A stretch of DNA of 64,000 nt from Acidobacteriota bacterium (GTDB lineage: Bacteria > Acidobacteriota > Blastocatellia > Pyrinomonadales > Pyrinomonadaceae), in NCBI GenBank assembly GCA_019639175.1, contig JAHBSK010000001.1, forward strand, positions 248,001 to 312,000, in the 5' to 3' direction. The position numbers and the translations under genes are program-made. The notes below the pieces were generated by a model, which saw only the letters and a program-made list of their open reading frames with translations, ran no database searches and was not told where the DNA came from. How positions within the stretch are numbered: the stretch's first letter is position 1; the number at the start of each line of letters is the position of its first letter. Below are positions 24,247-33,365 of the stretch, in pieces.

Positions 24247-26823
24247 TCACGCCGAATTTCGGCCGGCGTTGATGATGCCGAAGGAACAGCGGATGACGAG
24301 TTTTTCATAGACGGAGCGTTCATCAGAGCGTGTGTTGTCGTCTCCGATCTCACGTATTTTTGCAAGGGCGTATTGCTGGATCGTGACGAGCGGCAGGACG
24401 ATGCGTTCGCGGGTTCGGACGGATTGCTGTTCGACGGGCAGGCCGGACATGAATTCGTCCGCTCCTGAAAGTTTGTTCAGGTAATGGCGCGTCAGTTGAA
24501 ATTCCCCATATATTTTTTGCCAGATGGCGCCGTATTCAGGATCGTCAGCCAGGAAAGCTGTAAGAGCAAAATTCGATTTCTGCATAGACATCTCAGCATT
24601 GTCCAAAAGAGCCTTAAAGAAACCGTTGGAATGATACATTGCCGCTATTTCGTCAAAGCGGTTTTCCATCTGTTTTATGGCAGAGCCGACGCCGTAAAAT
24701 CCCGGAACATTTTGCTTTAACTGGCTCCACGCGCCGACAAAGGGAATTGCGCGGAGGTCATTCAGCGTCAGTTTGCCTTCGCGGCGTTTTGCCGGGCGGC
24801 TGCCGATGTTGGTCTCAGAATAAAAACGCAAAGGGCTGATCGCCGCGAGGTAATCCAGGAACAAAGGGTCTTCCTTCAACTGTGTGTATGCGGCAAAACT
24901 GTGTTCCGCCAGTTTCTGCACAAGGTCTTTTTCACGGCCGTCAAAAGCGTGGTCACGCGGGTCGAACAGCCGGTTATAGATACCGGCGTGAAGAAGCTGT
25001 TCAATGTTGAACCGGGCGGCATCGACCGTGCCGAAATTTGAACTCACGGTCTGTCCCTGCACGGTCAACTGGATCGCGTCACCGACGATCCTTTGTTCCA
25101 TTGAGGAATAGAATTTATGAGTTTTGCCGCCGCCGCGAGCCGGTGGGCCGCCGCGTCCGTCAAAGAAAATGACGTCCACGCCGTATCGGGCGGAAATTTT
25201 TGTAAGCTCGTCCTTTGCCTTGTAAATGCTCCAGTTCGCCATCAGATAACCGCCGTCCTTTGTGCCGTCGCTAAAGCCGAGCATTATCGTCTGCTTGTTT
25301 TTGCGGCGGGCAAGGTGTTGGCGATAAGGCTCCAGTTCGTAAAGCTCGCGCATGATGCCGGCGGCGTGTTTGAGGTCAGTTATCGTTTCAAAAAGCGGTA
25401 CGATGTCAATGTCCAGAGTTTCAGGATTCCATCCGCCAAGAAGAAAAAGGCCGTAAACTTCTATGACATTCAACGCACTTCGGCACTGGCTGATGATATA
25501 GCGTTCGCAGCCTTCGGTTCCGTTCAGTTCCTGTATCCGCCGAACTGCCTTTATCGTCAGCAGCGTGTCACGTGCCAGCAGATCTGTCAGGGCGTCAGTA
25601 TCGGCTGCTTCGGTGATGTTAAGAAGAATTTCTATTTTTTCACGATCATCAAAAGACGCGTATGCGTTCGACAGGCCGACCCCGGTTTCGGCAACGGCCA
25701 GAAGCACGGCGGTATGCTCGGACGCTTCCTGTCGGATGTCGAGCGTCGCAAAATGAAGTCCAAACACCTCGACCTTGTTGAGCAGATCGTCTATCAGATG
25801 CGCGAAAAGTCCGTCGTGGCGTTCCACAAGGGCTTGTCTGATAGCAAGGAGATCATCCAACAACTCGGCCCGCGTCAGTTCTGCCTCGGGCGACAGGTAT
25901 GCGTTCGCATAGAGCTTTCTTTCCAATTCCGCAACGGCCTGTTCGACATTTGCGAATGTAAGGCGGCGTTTCAAAAGCCGGAGGTCGTTGTGATAACAGC
26001 GCAAAACGGCTCGTTTCAGCGCGGCGGCGGTGTCCAGCGTCGTGTCGCTGGTAACGAACGGATTTCCGTCACGGTCGCCGCCCGACCAGAAGCCCATTCG
26101 GATCAGATCGGCCAGTTCAAGCTCTTCGTGCGTAAAAAGCGTTCTTATTTCCGACGCAATGGCGCCGATAGCGTCATAAAAGACATTTTCCAGAAACCAG
26201 ATCAGGCTGACGGCTTCATCAAAAGGTGTCGGTTTCTGTTTTTTAAAGAACGGCGTTCTGCCAAGCTGGCGCAGGAGCGTGTCGATCTCAGCCACGTTGT
26301 CGGCGGCTATCGCCGCGGTCAGGTCGTTTATTATGCCAAGGACCGTTCCGGGATAAAATTGCGTCGGATGAGCGGTCAGCACAAGCCGTACGGAAAATTC
26401 GCTGAGCCGCTGTTTCAGGGCTTCCAGTTTTTCGGTTTGAATAGCCGTGTTCTTTAACTGTGCGAGCGTTCCTGCACCGCGTATATCATTCAACTGGGTG
26501 AACGCCGCGTCCTCCAGAGCGTCAAAAAGCACGACCTGTCTTTCGGCGTATTGGACGAAGCGGAACATCAGGTCAGTTTTATCGACTTCGTCATGAACGT
26601 TAAAGAAATCGTCGATCATTTCAGCCGGGCTTTTGCCGCTTTCCAGGCTGTCCGCGCATTGCTGGTTGAAAAGTGAAAGCAGAACGCCCGTTCTGTCCAC
26701 ACCGTAAAATGGCAGCGACAGGAACAGGCTGTTGTAAAGCTGAAAGCGAATACCTACGGCTTCATTAAATTTTCCGAGCATCTCCGAAACATTGGCGCGC
26801 ATACTGTGTAATATACACCACAT
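24247..26823 (-). CDS. ppc: Phosphoenolpyruvate carboxylase
   Basis: An 858-residue cytoplasmic enzyme that forms oxaloacetate from PEP and bicarbonate to refill the citrate cycle. Signature segments: LVLTAHPTQFYPG with the catalytic His, MGFWSGGDRDGNPFV, MLGFSDGTKDGGYLMANW (the usual ..GYSDS.KD.G..), and FFDGRGGPPARGGG, the mobile glycine loop. The C-terminus is FGIINAGRNSA rather than the common ..AAGLRNTG ending, so the tail that contributes to the active site is divergent. The ATG at 26823 is used; the ATG at 26802 is possible. The long open frame on the opposite strand inside it is a shadow. Confidence 0.93.
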   Translation of the reverse strand: MWCILHSMRANVSEMLGKFNEAVGIRFQLYNSLFLSLPFYGVDRTGVLLSLFNQQCADSLESGKSPAEMIDDFFNVHDEVDKTDLMFRFVQYAERQVVLFDALEDAAFTQLNDIRGAGTLAQLKNTAIQTEKLEALKQRLSEFSVRLVLTAHPTQFYPGTVLGIINDLTAAIAADNVAEIDTLLRQLGRTPFFKKQKPTPFDEAVSLIWFLENVFYDAIGAIASEIRTLFTHEELELADLIRMGFWSGGDRDGNPFVTSDTTLDTAAALKRAVLRCYHNDLRLLKRRLTFANVEQAVAELERKLYANAYLSPEAELTRAELLDDLLAIRQALVERHDGLFAHLIDDLLNKVEVFGLHFATLDIRQEASEHTAVLLAVAETGVGLSNAYASFDDREKIEILLNITEAADTDALTDLLARDTLLTIKAVRRIQELNGTEGCERYIISQCRSALNVIEVYGLFLLGGWNPETLDIDIVPLFETITDLKHAAGIMRELYELEPYRQHLARRKNKQTIMLGFSDGTKDGGYLMANWSIYKAKDELTKISARYGVDVIFFDGRGGPPARGGGKTHKFYSSMEQRIVGDAIQLTVQGQTVSSNFGTVDAARFNIEQLLHAGIYNRLFDPRDHAFDGREKDLVQKLAEHSFAAYTQLKEDPLFLDYLAAISPLRFYSETNIGSRPAKRREGKLTLNDLRAIPFVGAWSQLKQNVPGFYGVGSAIKQMENRFDEIAAMYHSNGFFKALLDNAEMSMQKSNFALTAFLADDPEYGAIWQKIYGEFQLTRHYLNKLSGADEFMSGLPVEQQSVRTRERIVLPLVTIQQYALAKIREIGDDNTRSDERSVYEKLVIRCSFGIINAGRNSA

Positions 26824-26929
26824 CGGCAAAATGTTCTGATGCGAACTCCCGTAAGCACACTGGCCAAAGCTTTCCGCTTAAGTTTTTTTCACATCTTACG
26901 CAAAAATATTTTGGCCGCTGCGTCTAATA

Positions 26930-27078
26930 AATGGTCATGGTAAAGAGGCCTCCCAGCCGGGCTTTGTCACGAGATTCGACGGATGGTTTCTCGTGTTCCC
27001 CCAAGAGGAAAGTTTAGGCTGAAGATCTCTTGCCCCCACACTCGAGGGTGCTTTCATTTATTGAAAGCACTCTTTTTT
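26930..27078 (+). ncRNA. Candidate small RNA or attenuated leader
   Basis: The 303-bp spacer between ppc and the cupin gene contains several stems in a row on the plus strand: CACGAGA/TCTCGTG (26969-26995 region), CAAGAG/CTCTTG (27002-27031 region) and the terminator at 27045-27078. No ORF covers it. Because ppc is transcribed the other way, a plus-strand transcript ending here would be either a free-standing RNA under 200 nt or an attenuator for the cupin gene 55 bp downstream. I could not match it to 6S, SRP, RNase P, tmRNA or a riboswitch class. The 5' end is an estimate. Confidence 0.45.
27045..27078 (+). terminator. Strong intrinsic terminator
   Basis: GTGCTTTCA and TGAAAGCAC form a perfect 9-bp stem with loop TTTAT, followed by TCTTTTTT. 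It lies before, not after, the cupin gene, so it ends a transcript that begins in the upstream spacer. Confidence 0.88.
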
Positions 27079-27132
27079 GATCGGGTTTTTCACTCGGACG
27101 TTTTATGGTGATAAGTGTAAGATAAAAAGAAA

Positions 27133-27447
27133 ATGGATATGTACAGAGTGGAAAAATGGTCAGAGCTGCAAACGCCGGGAATGGCGTTGATGCGGCTGAT
27201 AATGACACAGGAAGGTTACAGCGTTTATCAGTGGTGCGACCGGCCCGAGATGGAATACGGAATGCATTTTCACAACGAAGAGCAATCTCACTGGGTCGTT
27301 TCCGGTGCTCTGGAGATAACTGTGCAAAGGGTCGGCACTTTTCTGCTTCAGGCCGGTGACAGGGACTTTATGCCTGCAAACACTTATCATTCCGCTCGCG
27401 TCATCGGCGAAGAGCCGGTGCTGTATCTGATCGGGGCGAAACACTAA
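27133..27447 (+). CDS. Small cupin-domain protein
   Basis: A 104-residue single-domain beta barrel. MHFHNEEQSHWVVSGALEI carries the first cupin motif (two His and a Glu for metal), and PANTYHSARVIGEEPVLYL the second with the last His. Single cupins of this size bind a metal and often a small ligand; no reaction can be assigned. Its transcription may be controlled by the structured leader and terminator just upstream. Confidence 0.82.
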   Translation: MDMYRVEKWSELQTPGMALMRLIMTQEGYSVYQWCDRPEMEYGMHFHNEEQSHWVVSGALEITVQRVGTFLLQAGDRDFMPANTYHSARVIGEEPVLYLIGAKH

Positions 27448-27506
27448 GGTAAAACGATGTCCGCCCGTCCATTCGATATTTGCCTCTTCTGCGATAGAAT
27501 CAAAGA

Positions 27507-28976
27507 ATGCACGATGCTCAGACCCTTGGGGAATTAAAGGCAAGCGGTTATCGGTCCCGTTCCGTCAAGGAAGAGATACGGGAAAATCTGATAACCAGGC
27601 TCAGAAAAGGCGAACGCCTGTTTTCCGGTATTTTGGGATATGACGAAACGGTCATTCCGCAGATCGTAAACGCGATACTTTCCAAACACAACTTTATCCT
27701 GCTTGGGCTTAGAGGCCAGGCAAAAAGCCGCATTATCAGACAACTGACAGAACTTTTGGACGAGAAGATCCCGATAATTGCCGGTTCTGAGATAAATGAC
27801 GACCCTTTCGCTCCGGTGAGCGCCTACGGCAAACAGCAGGTCGGGCTTCACGGCGATGACACACGGATCGACTGGGCCGGACGTGAGAACAGGTTCGTTG
27901 AAAAGCTGGCAACGCCGGATGTGACAATGGCTGACATAATAGGTGACGTCGATCCGATAAAGGCGGCAAAGGGCGGACATCTGCTTTCGGATGAGCTGAC
28001 CATTCATTTCGGGATGCTGCCGAGAGCGAATCGCGGCATTTTTGCCATGAATGAATTGCCCGATCTGGCGGGAAAGATACAGGTCGGGCTTTTCAACATA
28101 ATGCAGGAAGGCGACGTTCAGATAAAAGGCTATCCTGTGCGGATGCCGCTTGACCTGCTGCTCGTATTCTCTGCAAATCCTGAAGATTACACTGCTCGCG
28201 GAAAGATCATAACGCCGCTAAAGGACCGCATCGGTGCTGAAATAACGACGCATTATCCGCGCGACATCACCCTTTCGGCGGAGATAACGCGGCAAGAGGC
28301 GTGGATCGACAGGGAAGAAAACGGGACCGCCGTCCACATACCGGAATTCATCGCCGAGGTGATAGAACAGATCGCTTTCGAGGCGCGGGACGACCAGCGT
28401 GTGGACAAGCGGAGCGGCGTGTCACAGCGGTTCTCGATATCCGTGACCGAATCGGCAGTTTCAAACGCCGAGCGGCGAAGCCTTTTGACCGGTGAGAAAG
28501 AGATAGTTCCGCGTATCTCAGATATTTACGCTGCCCTGCCGGCGATGACCGGAAAGATGGAGCTTGAATACGAGGGCGAACAGATAGGCGCGCACCGGCT
28601 GGCAAAAGACCTGATAAAACGCGCAAGCGGCGTCATTTTTGAAGGATTTTTTCTTGGCATTGATCTCGACCCGGCGATCCAGTGGTTTGACGAAGGGAAC
28701 AAGCTGCTTCTTTCAGACACTGCATCGGCTGAGGAATGCGTAATGCTGCTGGAGGCGGTTCCCGAACTGATAGGAACCACGCTTGTCCCGCTGGAGTTTG
28801 GCCGTGAGGACAAGGCAAAGCTTGTTTCGGCGTGTGAATTTGTTCTCGAAGGGCTGTATACGCAAAATAAGATCTCGCGTAATGAGGACGGCGGATTTGA
28901 GGCCGTGACAAAGGCAAAGACCGACCGACGCGGAATGATATACGAGGATCTGACCGATCTGGAAGGCTGGAATTAA
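27507..28976 (+). CDS. ChlI-like AAA+ ATPase (magnesium-chelatase family)
   Basis: A 489-residue AAA+ protein of the chelatase/MoxR superfamily. Walker A is LLGLRGQAKSRIIRQL, Walker B is RGIFAMNELPDL, sensor 1 is LLVFSANPEDYTARGK, and a C-terminal helical lid follows from about residue 280. The long N-terminal part and size exceed true BchI (about 350). Relatives usually act with a VWA-domain protein to remodel or load a metal centre. Here the next gene encodes a DUF72 protein instead, so the partner is elsewhere or absent. No SD is obvious before the ATG at 27507. Confidence 0.85.
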   Translation: MHDAQTLGELKASGYRSRSVKEEIRENLITRLRKGERLFSGILGYDETVIPQIVNAILSKHNFILLGLRGQAKSRIIRQLTELLDEKIPIIAGSEINDDPFAPVSAYGKQQVGLHGDDTRIDWAGRENRFVEKLATPDVTMADIIGDVDPIKAAKGGHLLSDELTIHFGMLPRANRGIFAMNELPDLAGKIQVGLFNIMQEGDVQIKGYPVRMPLDLLLVFSANPEDYTARGKIITPLKDRIGAEITTHYPRDITLSAEITRQEAWIDREENGTAVHIPEFIAEVIEQIAFEARDDQRVDKRSGVSQRFSISVTESAVSNAERRSLLTGEKEIVPRISDIYAALPAMTGKMELEYEGEQIGAHRLAKDLIKRASGVIFEGFFLGIDLDPAIQWFDEGNKLLLSDTASAEECVMLLEAVPELIGTTLVPLEFGREDKAKLVSACEFVLEGLYTQNKISRNEDGGFEAVTKAKTDRRGMIYEDLTDLEGWN

Positions 28977-28997
28977 CGGTTCAGGAGTTTTGAGTAT

Positions 28998-29876
28998 ATG
29001 AAATTTGGACAAGTTGAAGACCCTTCGCAAATTGACTTTACCATTCCGCCCGATCACCCGGACACGGCGCGTGTTTTGGGAGGCGCGAATTCGGACGGGT
29101 TTCGCGTTCATGTGGGCTGTGCAAAATGGAACAGGGCCGACCTGAAAAACTTTTATCCGCGCGGCACCAAGGACGAACTTGCGTATTACTCGACCCAATT
29201 CAACAGCATAGAATTAAATGCGACATTCTATCGTCTGTTTCCCGCCTCGACGTTTGAGAAATGGCATGAAACGGCTCCTGAAAACTTCAAATTCTTCCCA
29301 AAATTTGAACAGACCATTTCGCATTTCAAACGGCTTCGCGGTGTTGAAGAGGCGGTGGACAACAACGTGTCACATTTCTCGCTGCTAAAGGAAAAGCTTG
29401 GGATGCCTTTTTTGCAGCTTCATAATAATTTCGCCCCGAAAGATTTTGAGCTGGTTGAGAAATTCATCACTGACTGGAAGTACGATACCCGAATCGCGAT
29501 CGAGTTTCGCCACACTGCCTGGTTCAACGATCCGGACGTGTCGGCAAAAATGTATTCGCTTTTAGAAGAGAACGATGTTACGAATGTGCTGGTCGATACT
29601 GCGGGCCGCCGCGACCTGATGCATATGCGCCTTACAACGCCGACCGCTTTTGTGCGCTACGTCGGGGCAAATCACGAGTCAGATTATTCGCGGCTCGACA
29701 AATGGGTCGAACGCATTGCGGAATGGAAAGAGAAAGGGCTGAAGGAACTGCACTTTTTTGTTCATCAAAATGTCGAAGAAGCCTCGCCGCTGCTCTCGGC
29801 TCATTTCATAAAACTTCTAAATGACAGGATAGGCACCGATCTGAAAATTCCCGGTTCGGGTGACGGCCTTTTCTGA
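28998..29876 (+). CDS. DUF72-family protein (TIM-barrel like)
   Basis: A 292-residue DUF72 protein: VHVGCAKWNRADLKNFYP near residue 37, FNSIELNATFYRLFP, FKFFPKFEQTISHFKRL, AIEFRHTAWF and a C-terminal ELHFFVHQNVEEASP. The family has a TIM-barrel fold and no agreed function. An N-terminal extension of about 35 residues precedes the domain. It lies 21 bp after the ChlI-like gene, probably in one transcript, and is followed by a terminator-like hairpin. Confidence 0.87.
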   Translation: MKFGQVEDPSQIDFTIPPDHPDTARVLGGANSDGFRVHVGCAKWNRADLKNFYPRGTKDELAYYSTQFNSIELNATFYRLFPASTFEKWHETAPENFKFFPKFEQTISHFKRLRGVEEAVDNNVSHFSLLKEKLGMPFLQLHNNFAPKDFELVEKFITDWKYDTRIAIEFRHTAWFNDPDVSAKMYSLLEENDVTNVLVDTAGRRDLMHMRLTTPTAFVRYVGANHESDYSRLDKWVERIAEWKEKGLKELHFFVHQNVEEASPLLSAHFIKLLNDRIGTDLKIPGSGDGLF

Positions 29877-29916
29877 TCCGCGTTTCGCTTACAGACTGAT
29901 CCATAAGATCTTCCGG

Positions 29917-29946
29917 CCGGCCTTTCTGTTGAGGGCCGGTTTGTTG
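29917..29946 (+). terminator. Probable terminator after the DUF72 gene
   Basis: CCGGCC (29917-29922) pairs with GGCCGG (29934-29939), followed by TTTGTTG. The stem is GC-rich but the T tract is interrupted. It separates the DUF72 transcript from the FNR-type promoter 60 bp downstream. Confidence 0.6.
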
Positions 29947-30003
29947 CATTTTGGGGCAAATATCCTAAAAAATCTGCGTTCCAGCCTCAAAAGGGCCTCA
30001 TTT

Positions 30004-30045
30004 ATGATTGAAATCATTTTTTTATACATCTGTTGGCCTTATACT
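30004..30045 (+). promoter_or_regulatory. FNR/DNR-type activator site and class II promoter of the NO operon
   Basis: ATGAT-TGAA-ATCAT at 30004-30017 is a perfect 5-4-5 palindrome matching the FNR/DNR core TGAT-N4-ATCA. TATACT at 30040-30045 makes a -10 element. With a start at about 30052, the palindrome is centred at -41.5, the classic class II activator position, and there is no -35 hexamer of its own. It controls the DUF2249-cupin-NO reductase run. The Crp/Fnr gene at 34206-34853 is the obvious candidate activator. Confidence 0.83.
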
Positions 30046-30092
30046 GCGGCTATACTGAGCAAAAGGTCTTTCATAGACACAGGAGATTCGAG

Positions 30093-30689
30093 ATGAAGAT
30101 AACCGAAAAAATGAAGGTCAAGGAAGTTCTCGATCTCGGCGATCACATGCTGGATGCTTTTTTCTGGCTGGCTCCGGCTTTTGAGCGGCTGCGTTATCCA
30201 AAACTGAGGCGGGCAATGAGCGGACGCGTAACCGTGGCACAGGCGGCACGCATTGGCAGAGTGCCTTTGGCGGAAGCTCTTTTTGTGCTTAACCTTGCCG
30301 CCGGCTGCGACCCTGATGAACTGAACGAGGAACTCTGCCGTCTTCCGCGTGAGGACATGGAATATCGCGAGACGAACTCTGCCCTAAAACCGAGCGAACT
30401 TCTGGGACTGGATGACAATGACCCGAGAGTGGTCTTTGTGGACGTAACGCCGCACGCTGACAGTCGGCGTGATCCGATGCCCGATATTGCACGCGGCCTG
30501 GTCACGCTGAAGGAAAATAACGATGTCCTCTTGATACGGCATCCTTTCGATCCGATCCCGCTGAGGGATATGTTCGCCCGCCGAAAAGGTTTGGCAAGCT
30601 GGGCCGAAGAACGCCATCCAGGCGACTGGTTCATTTACTTTTATCGCCCGACGGCCGAAAAAGCAGCACGAGCGGCGGCCGCACATTAA
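30093..30689 (+). CDS. DUF1858/DUF2249 two-domain protein
   Basis: A 198-residue cytoplasmic protein. Residues 1-75 resemble DUF1858 (MKVKEVLDLGDHMLDAFFWL, then VTVAQAARIGRVPLAEAL), and about 105-190 is a DUF2249 domain (VVFVDVTPHADSRRDPMPDI ... ERHPGDWFIYFYRP). Both domains recur near NO reductases and other nitrogen-oxide or iron-sulfur repair genes, in the same broad context as ScdA/RIC proteins, but no reaction is established. AGGAG lies seven bases before the ATG at 30093. First gene of the FNR-type operon. Confidence 0.82.
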   Translation: MKITEKMKVKEVLDLGDHMLDAFFWLAPAFERLRYPKLRRAMSGRVTVAQAARIGRVPLAEALFVLNLAAGCDPDELNEELCRLPREDMEYRETNSALKPSELLGLDDNDPRVVFVDVTPHADSRRDPMPDIARGLVTLKENNDVLLIRHPFDPIPLRDMFARRKGLASWAEERHPGDWFIYFYRPTAEKAARAAAAH

Positions 30690-30711
30690 TATCTTGGGAT
30701 GAAGAAACAAA

Positions 30712-31059
30712 ATGCCTCTTATTGAAACGGCTGAACTGGAAATGGTTGGGGACGTTCCGTTATCGGAGCGTCCCAGATCGGTGAAAAGCATTCTTGAAAC
30801 GGAATTTAGCAAGGCGATCAGCGTTGTGCTCAGGGACGGCGAGGTTCTTTCACGCCACCTTTCTGCAGAGCCGATCAGCGTTCTTTGCCTCGGCGGAAAA
30901 GGGACATTTCTTGCCGGAGAGAAACTTGAGGAGGCAACATCGCTCAGCCCGGGCGTGCTGTTAACACTTGACGCCGGTGTTTTTCATGAGGTCCGCTCCG
31001 AACCCGGACTCTATTTTTTACTAACAAAATTTAAAAGAACTGATAATATTGTTCGCTAA
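30712..31059 (+). CDS. Cupin-domain protein of the NO operon
   Basis: A 115-residue cupin-like beta barrel: LRDGEVLSRHLSAEPISVLC, GGKGTFLAGEKLEEATSLSP, then LDAGVFHEVRSEPGLYFLL. Only two histidines remain in metal-ligand positions. It lies between the DUF2249 gene (22 bp) and the NO reductase gene (45 bp), on the same transcript. A sensory or metal-handling role in NO metabolism is inference from context only. Confidence 0.75.
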   Translation: MPLIETAELEMVGDVPLSERPRSVKSILETEFSKAISVVLRDGEVLSRHLSAEPISVLCLGGKGTFLAGEKLEEATSLSPGVLLTLDAGVFHEVRSEPGLYFLLTKFKRTDNIVR

Positions 31060-31104
31060 AAACTGCTTGTGTTCCGGCAGAAATCCATATAAGCGAGGAA
31101 AACG

Positions 31105-33330
31105 ATGAAAAGACTGTGGATCATTTTGATATCTGTTTTTTTGATCTCCTTTGCGATACTCGGCTGGGTAGGCATTGAGATCTTTCGCCAGGCGCCGCCG
31201 ATACCTGACAAAGTAGTGACAACAGACGGCGGCGTTATGGTTGCCGAACATGAGATACTGGACGGCCAGAATGTTTGGCAGGCAATGGGCGGTATGCAGG
31301 TCGGGTCGGTTTGGGGACATGGTTCCTATGTGGCTCCGGACTGGACAGCCGACTATCTGCACCGCGAGGCCCTTTATATTTTGGATGACTGGTCGAACGG
31401 GCAATACTCCAACGGCATGTCGGGCGAGGAAAAGGCGGGGCTGGAGTTTCGTCTGCAGGAACTGGTCAGGACAAATACGTATGACGAATCGACCGGAGTT
31501 TTGACCGTCGATCCGATAAGGCTTCGGGCGTTTGAGAGCATATTGGAGCATTACACCGACGTGTTTGCCAACGGCAATTCGGACTACGCAATTCAAAAAG
31601 GCGCTCAGTCCGATCCGAAACGGCTTCGTTCGATGACGACGTTCTTTTTCTGGACGGCGTGGGCATCGGCCGCCAACCGTCCTGACAACAACATTTCCTA
31701 CACGAGCAATTTCCCTTCGGAACCGCTGGTCGGAAACTATCCTACAAGCAGTTCGATCATCTGGACAGGCGTAAGCGTGATACTGCTTATCGCCAGCATC
31801 GGCGCGATGGTGTGGTTCTATGCCGGCTGGCATAAGGATTCCGAGGGCAGAGATACGCCGGATGTCGATCCGCTGGTGGGCGGTGTTCTGACACCTTCGC
31901 AAAAGGCGACGGTCAAATATTTTCTGGTCGTTTCGCTCCTGTTCCTTTTACAGATAGTGATGGGCATAATAACGGCCCATTACGGTGTTGAAGGCGGCGG
32001 ATTTTACGGCATACCGCTGCAGGATTGGCTGCCGTATGTCGTCACCCGTACATGGCATACGCAACTTGGAATTTTCTGGATAGCGACGGCGTGGCTGGCA
32101 GCGGGACTTTTTATTGCCCCTTACATCTGCGATTACGAACCCAAGTTTCAGAAACTCGGCGTGGACGTTCTCTTCGGAGCATTGCTTGTTGTGGTGCTTG
32201 GTTCGATGGGCGGCCAGTGGATGAGCGTGATGCACCTGCTGCCGGGCGACCTCTGGTTCTGGTTCGGACATCAGGGATATGAATATGTCGATCTCGGCCG
32301 CGTGTGGCAGGCGGCGCTGTTTATCGGGCTTCTGTTGTGGCTCTTCCTTATTGCCCGAAGCGCCGTTCCCGCGTTAAGAAAGGATGGCAGCCGGTCACTG
32401 GTGATGCTTTATCTTTTGACCACGGCGGGCATTGCGCTGTTCTATGCGCCGGGATTGTTTTGGGGAATGAGGTCCCACCTGACGGTCGTCGAATACTGGC
32501 GTTGGTGGGTCGTGCATCTCTGGGTAGAAGGCTTCTTTGAAGTGTTCGCGACGGTTGTCATCGCGTTCCTTTTTGCAAGGCTTCGCGTGATACGCGCCGA
32601 CCATGCTGCTTATGCCGCATTGCTGTCAGGAGCCATTTACCTGAGCGGCGGCATCATCGGAACGCTTCATCATCTTTATTTCGCGGGAACGCCTACGGTT
32701 GCCATTGCCTTTGGTGCCGTGTTCAGCGCGCTTGAGATAGTTCCGCTCGTGTTCGTCGGTTACGAGGCGCTTGAGAATATCAGGCATTCGAACGCCCGCC
32801 CGTGGCTTGTGCAATATAAATGGGTCGTCTATTTCTTTATAGCGGTCGCGTTTTGGAATCTGGTCGGAGCCGGTGTTTTTGGCTTTATGATAAATCCGCC
32901 GATAGCACTTTATTATATGCAGGGGCTGAACACGACCGCCGTCCACGCACACGGCGCTCTTTACGGCGTTTACGGCACGCTGGGGCTTGCCCTGATGCTG
33001 TTCTGTATGCGGGCGATGGATCCGGAACGCAAATGGAACACAAAGCTTTTGGCATTTTCCTTCTGGGCCATCAACATCGGCATGCTTTTGGAAATAATGC
33101 TTAGCCTTTTGCCGATAGGATTGCTCCAGACGTATCAGTCGGTGTCCGTCGGCTATTGGTCCGCCCGCAGTCCTGAATTCATGCAAACCGACCTGATGCA
33201 GTTCCTGCGTTGGATGCGGCTTTTCGGCGACACGATATTCGCGGTGGGCGCGGTGGCCTTTGTCTGGTTTGCGGTCAAGCTGATGCTGACCGGAAGATCT
33301 GAGGAACGGGCGGGAGAAGACCTGCCGTAA
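31105..33330 (+). CDS. norZ: Quinol-dependent nitric oxide reductase (qNOR)
   Basis: A 741-residue inner-membrane enzyme reducing two NO to N2O with electrons from quinol. The N-terminal part, a first helix and a periplasmic domain to about residue 220, is the NorC-like fusion of qNOR. About 12 helices of the NorB type follow. Haem and FeB ligands are visible: TRTWHTQLGIFWIATAW, the WWVVHLWVEGFFEV segment with His and catalytic Glu, LHHLYFAGTP with the paired His, and AVHAHGALYGVYG. There is no haem c motif, as expected for quinol use. Likely function is NO detoxification, given the trHb downstream and no other denitrification genes in view. Confidence 0.94.
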   Translation: MKRLWIILISVFLISFAILGWVGIEIFRQAPPIPDKVVTTDGGVMVAEHEILDGQNVWQAMGGMQVGSVWGHGSYVAPDWTADYLHREALYILDDWSNGQYSNGMSGEEKAGLEFRLQELVRTNTYDESTGVLTVDPIRLRAFESILEHYTDVFANGNSDYAIQKGAQSDPKRLRSMTTFFFWTAWASAANRPDNNISYTSNFPSEPLVGNYPTSSSIIWTGVSVILLIASIGAMVWFYAGWHKDSEGRDTPDVDPLVGGVLTPSQKATVKYFLVVSLLFLLQIVMGIITAHYGVEGGGFYGIPLQDWLPYVVTRTWHTQLGIFWIATAWLAAGLFIAPYICDYEPKFQKLGVDVLFGALLVVVLGSMGGQWMSVMHLLPGDLWFWFGHQGYEYVDLGRVWQAALFIGLLLWLFLIARSAVPALRKDGSRSLVMLYLLTTAGIALFYAPGLFWGMRSHLTVVEYWRWWVVHLWVEGFFEVFATVVIAFLFARLRVIRADHAAYAALLSGAIYLSGGIIGTLHHLYFAGTPTVAIAFGAVFSALEIVPLVFVGYEALENIRHSNARPWLVQYKWVVYFFIAVAFWNLVGAGVFGFMINPPIALYYMQGLNTTAVHAHGALYGVYGTLGLALMLFCMRAMDPERKWNTKLLAFSFWAINIGMLLEIMLSLLPIGLLQTYQSVSVGYWSARSPEFMQTDLMQFLRWMRLFGDTIFAVGAVAFVWFAVKLMLTGRSEERAGEDLP

Positions 33331-33365
33331 CCTGATGAGGGCCGGATAAGTTAAGATCAAAGATA

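Noticed and set aside
25117..26457. Long plus-strand open frame of 446 codons
   Set aside because: It lies antisense to well-conserved PEP carboxylase coding sequence and has no recognisable domain; a shadow frame.
26930..27078. Assignment of the structured spacer to 6S RNA, SRP RNA, RNase P or a known riboswitch
   Set aside because: None of the conserved core sequences of these families is present; left as unassigned.
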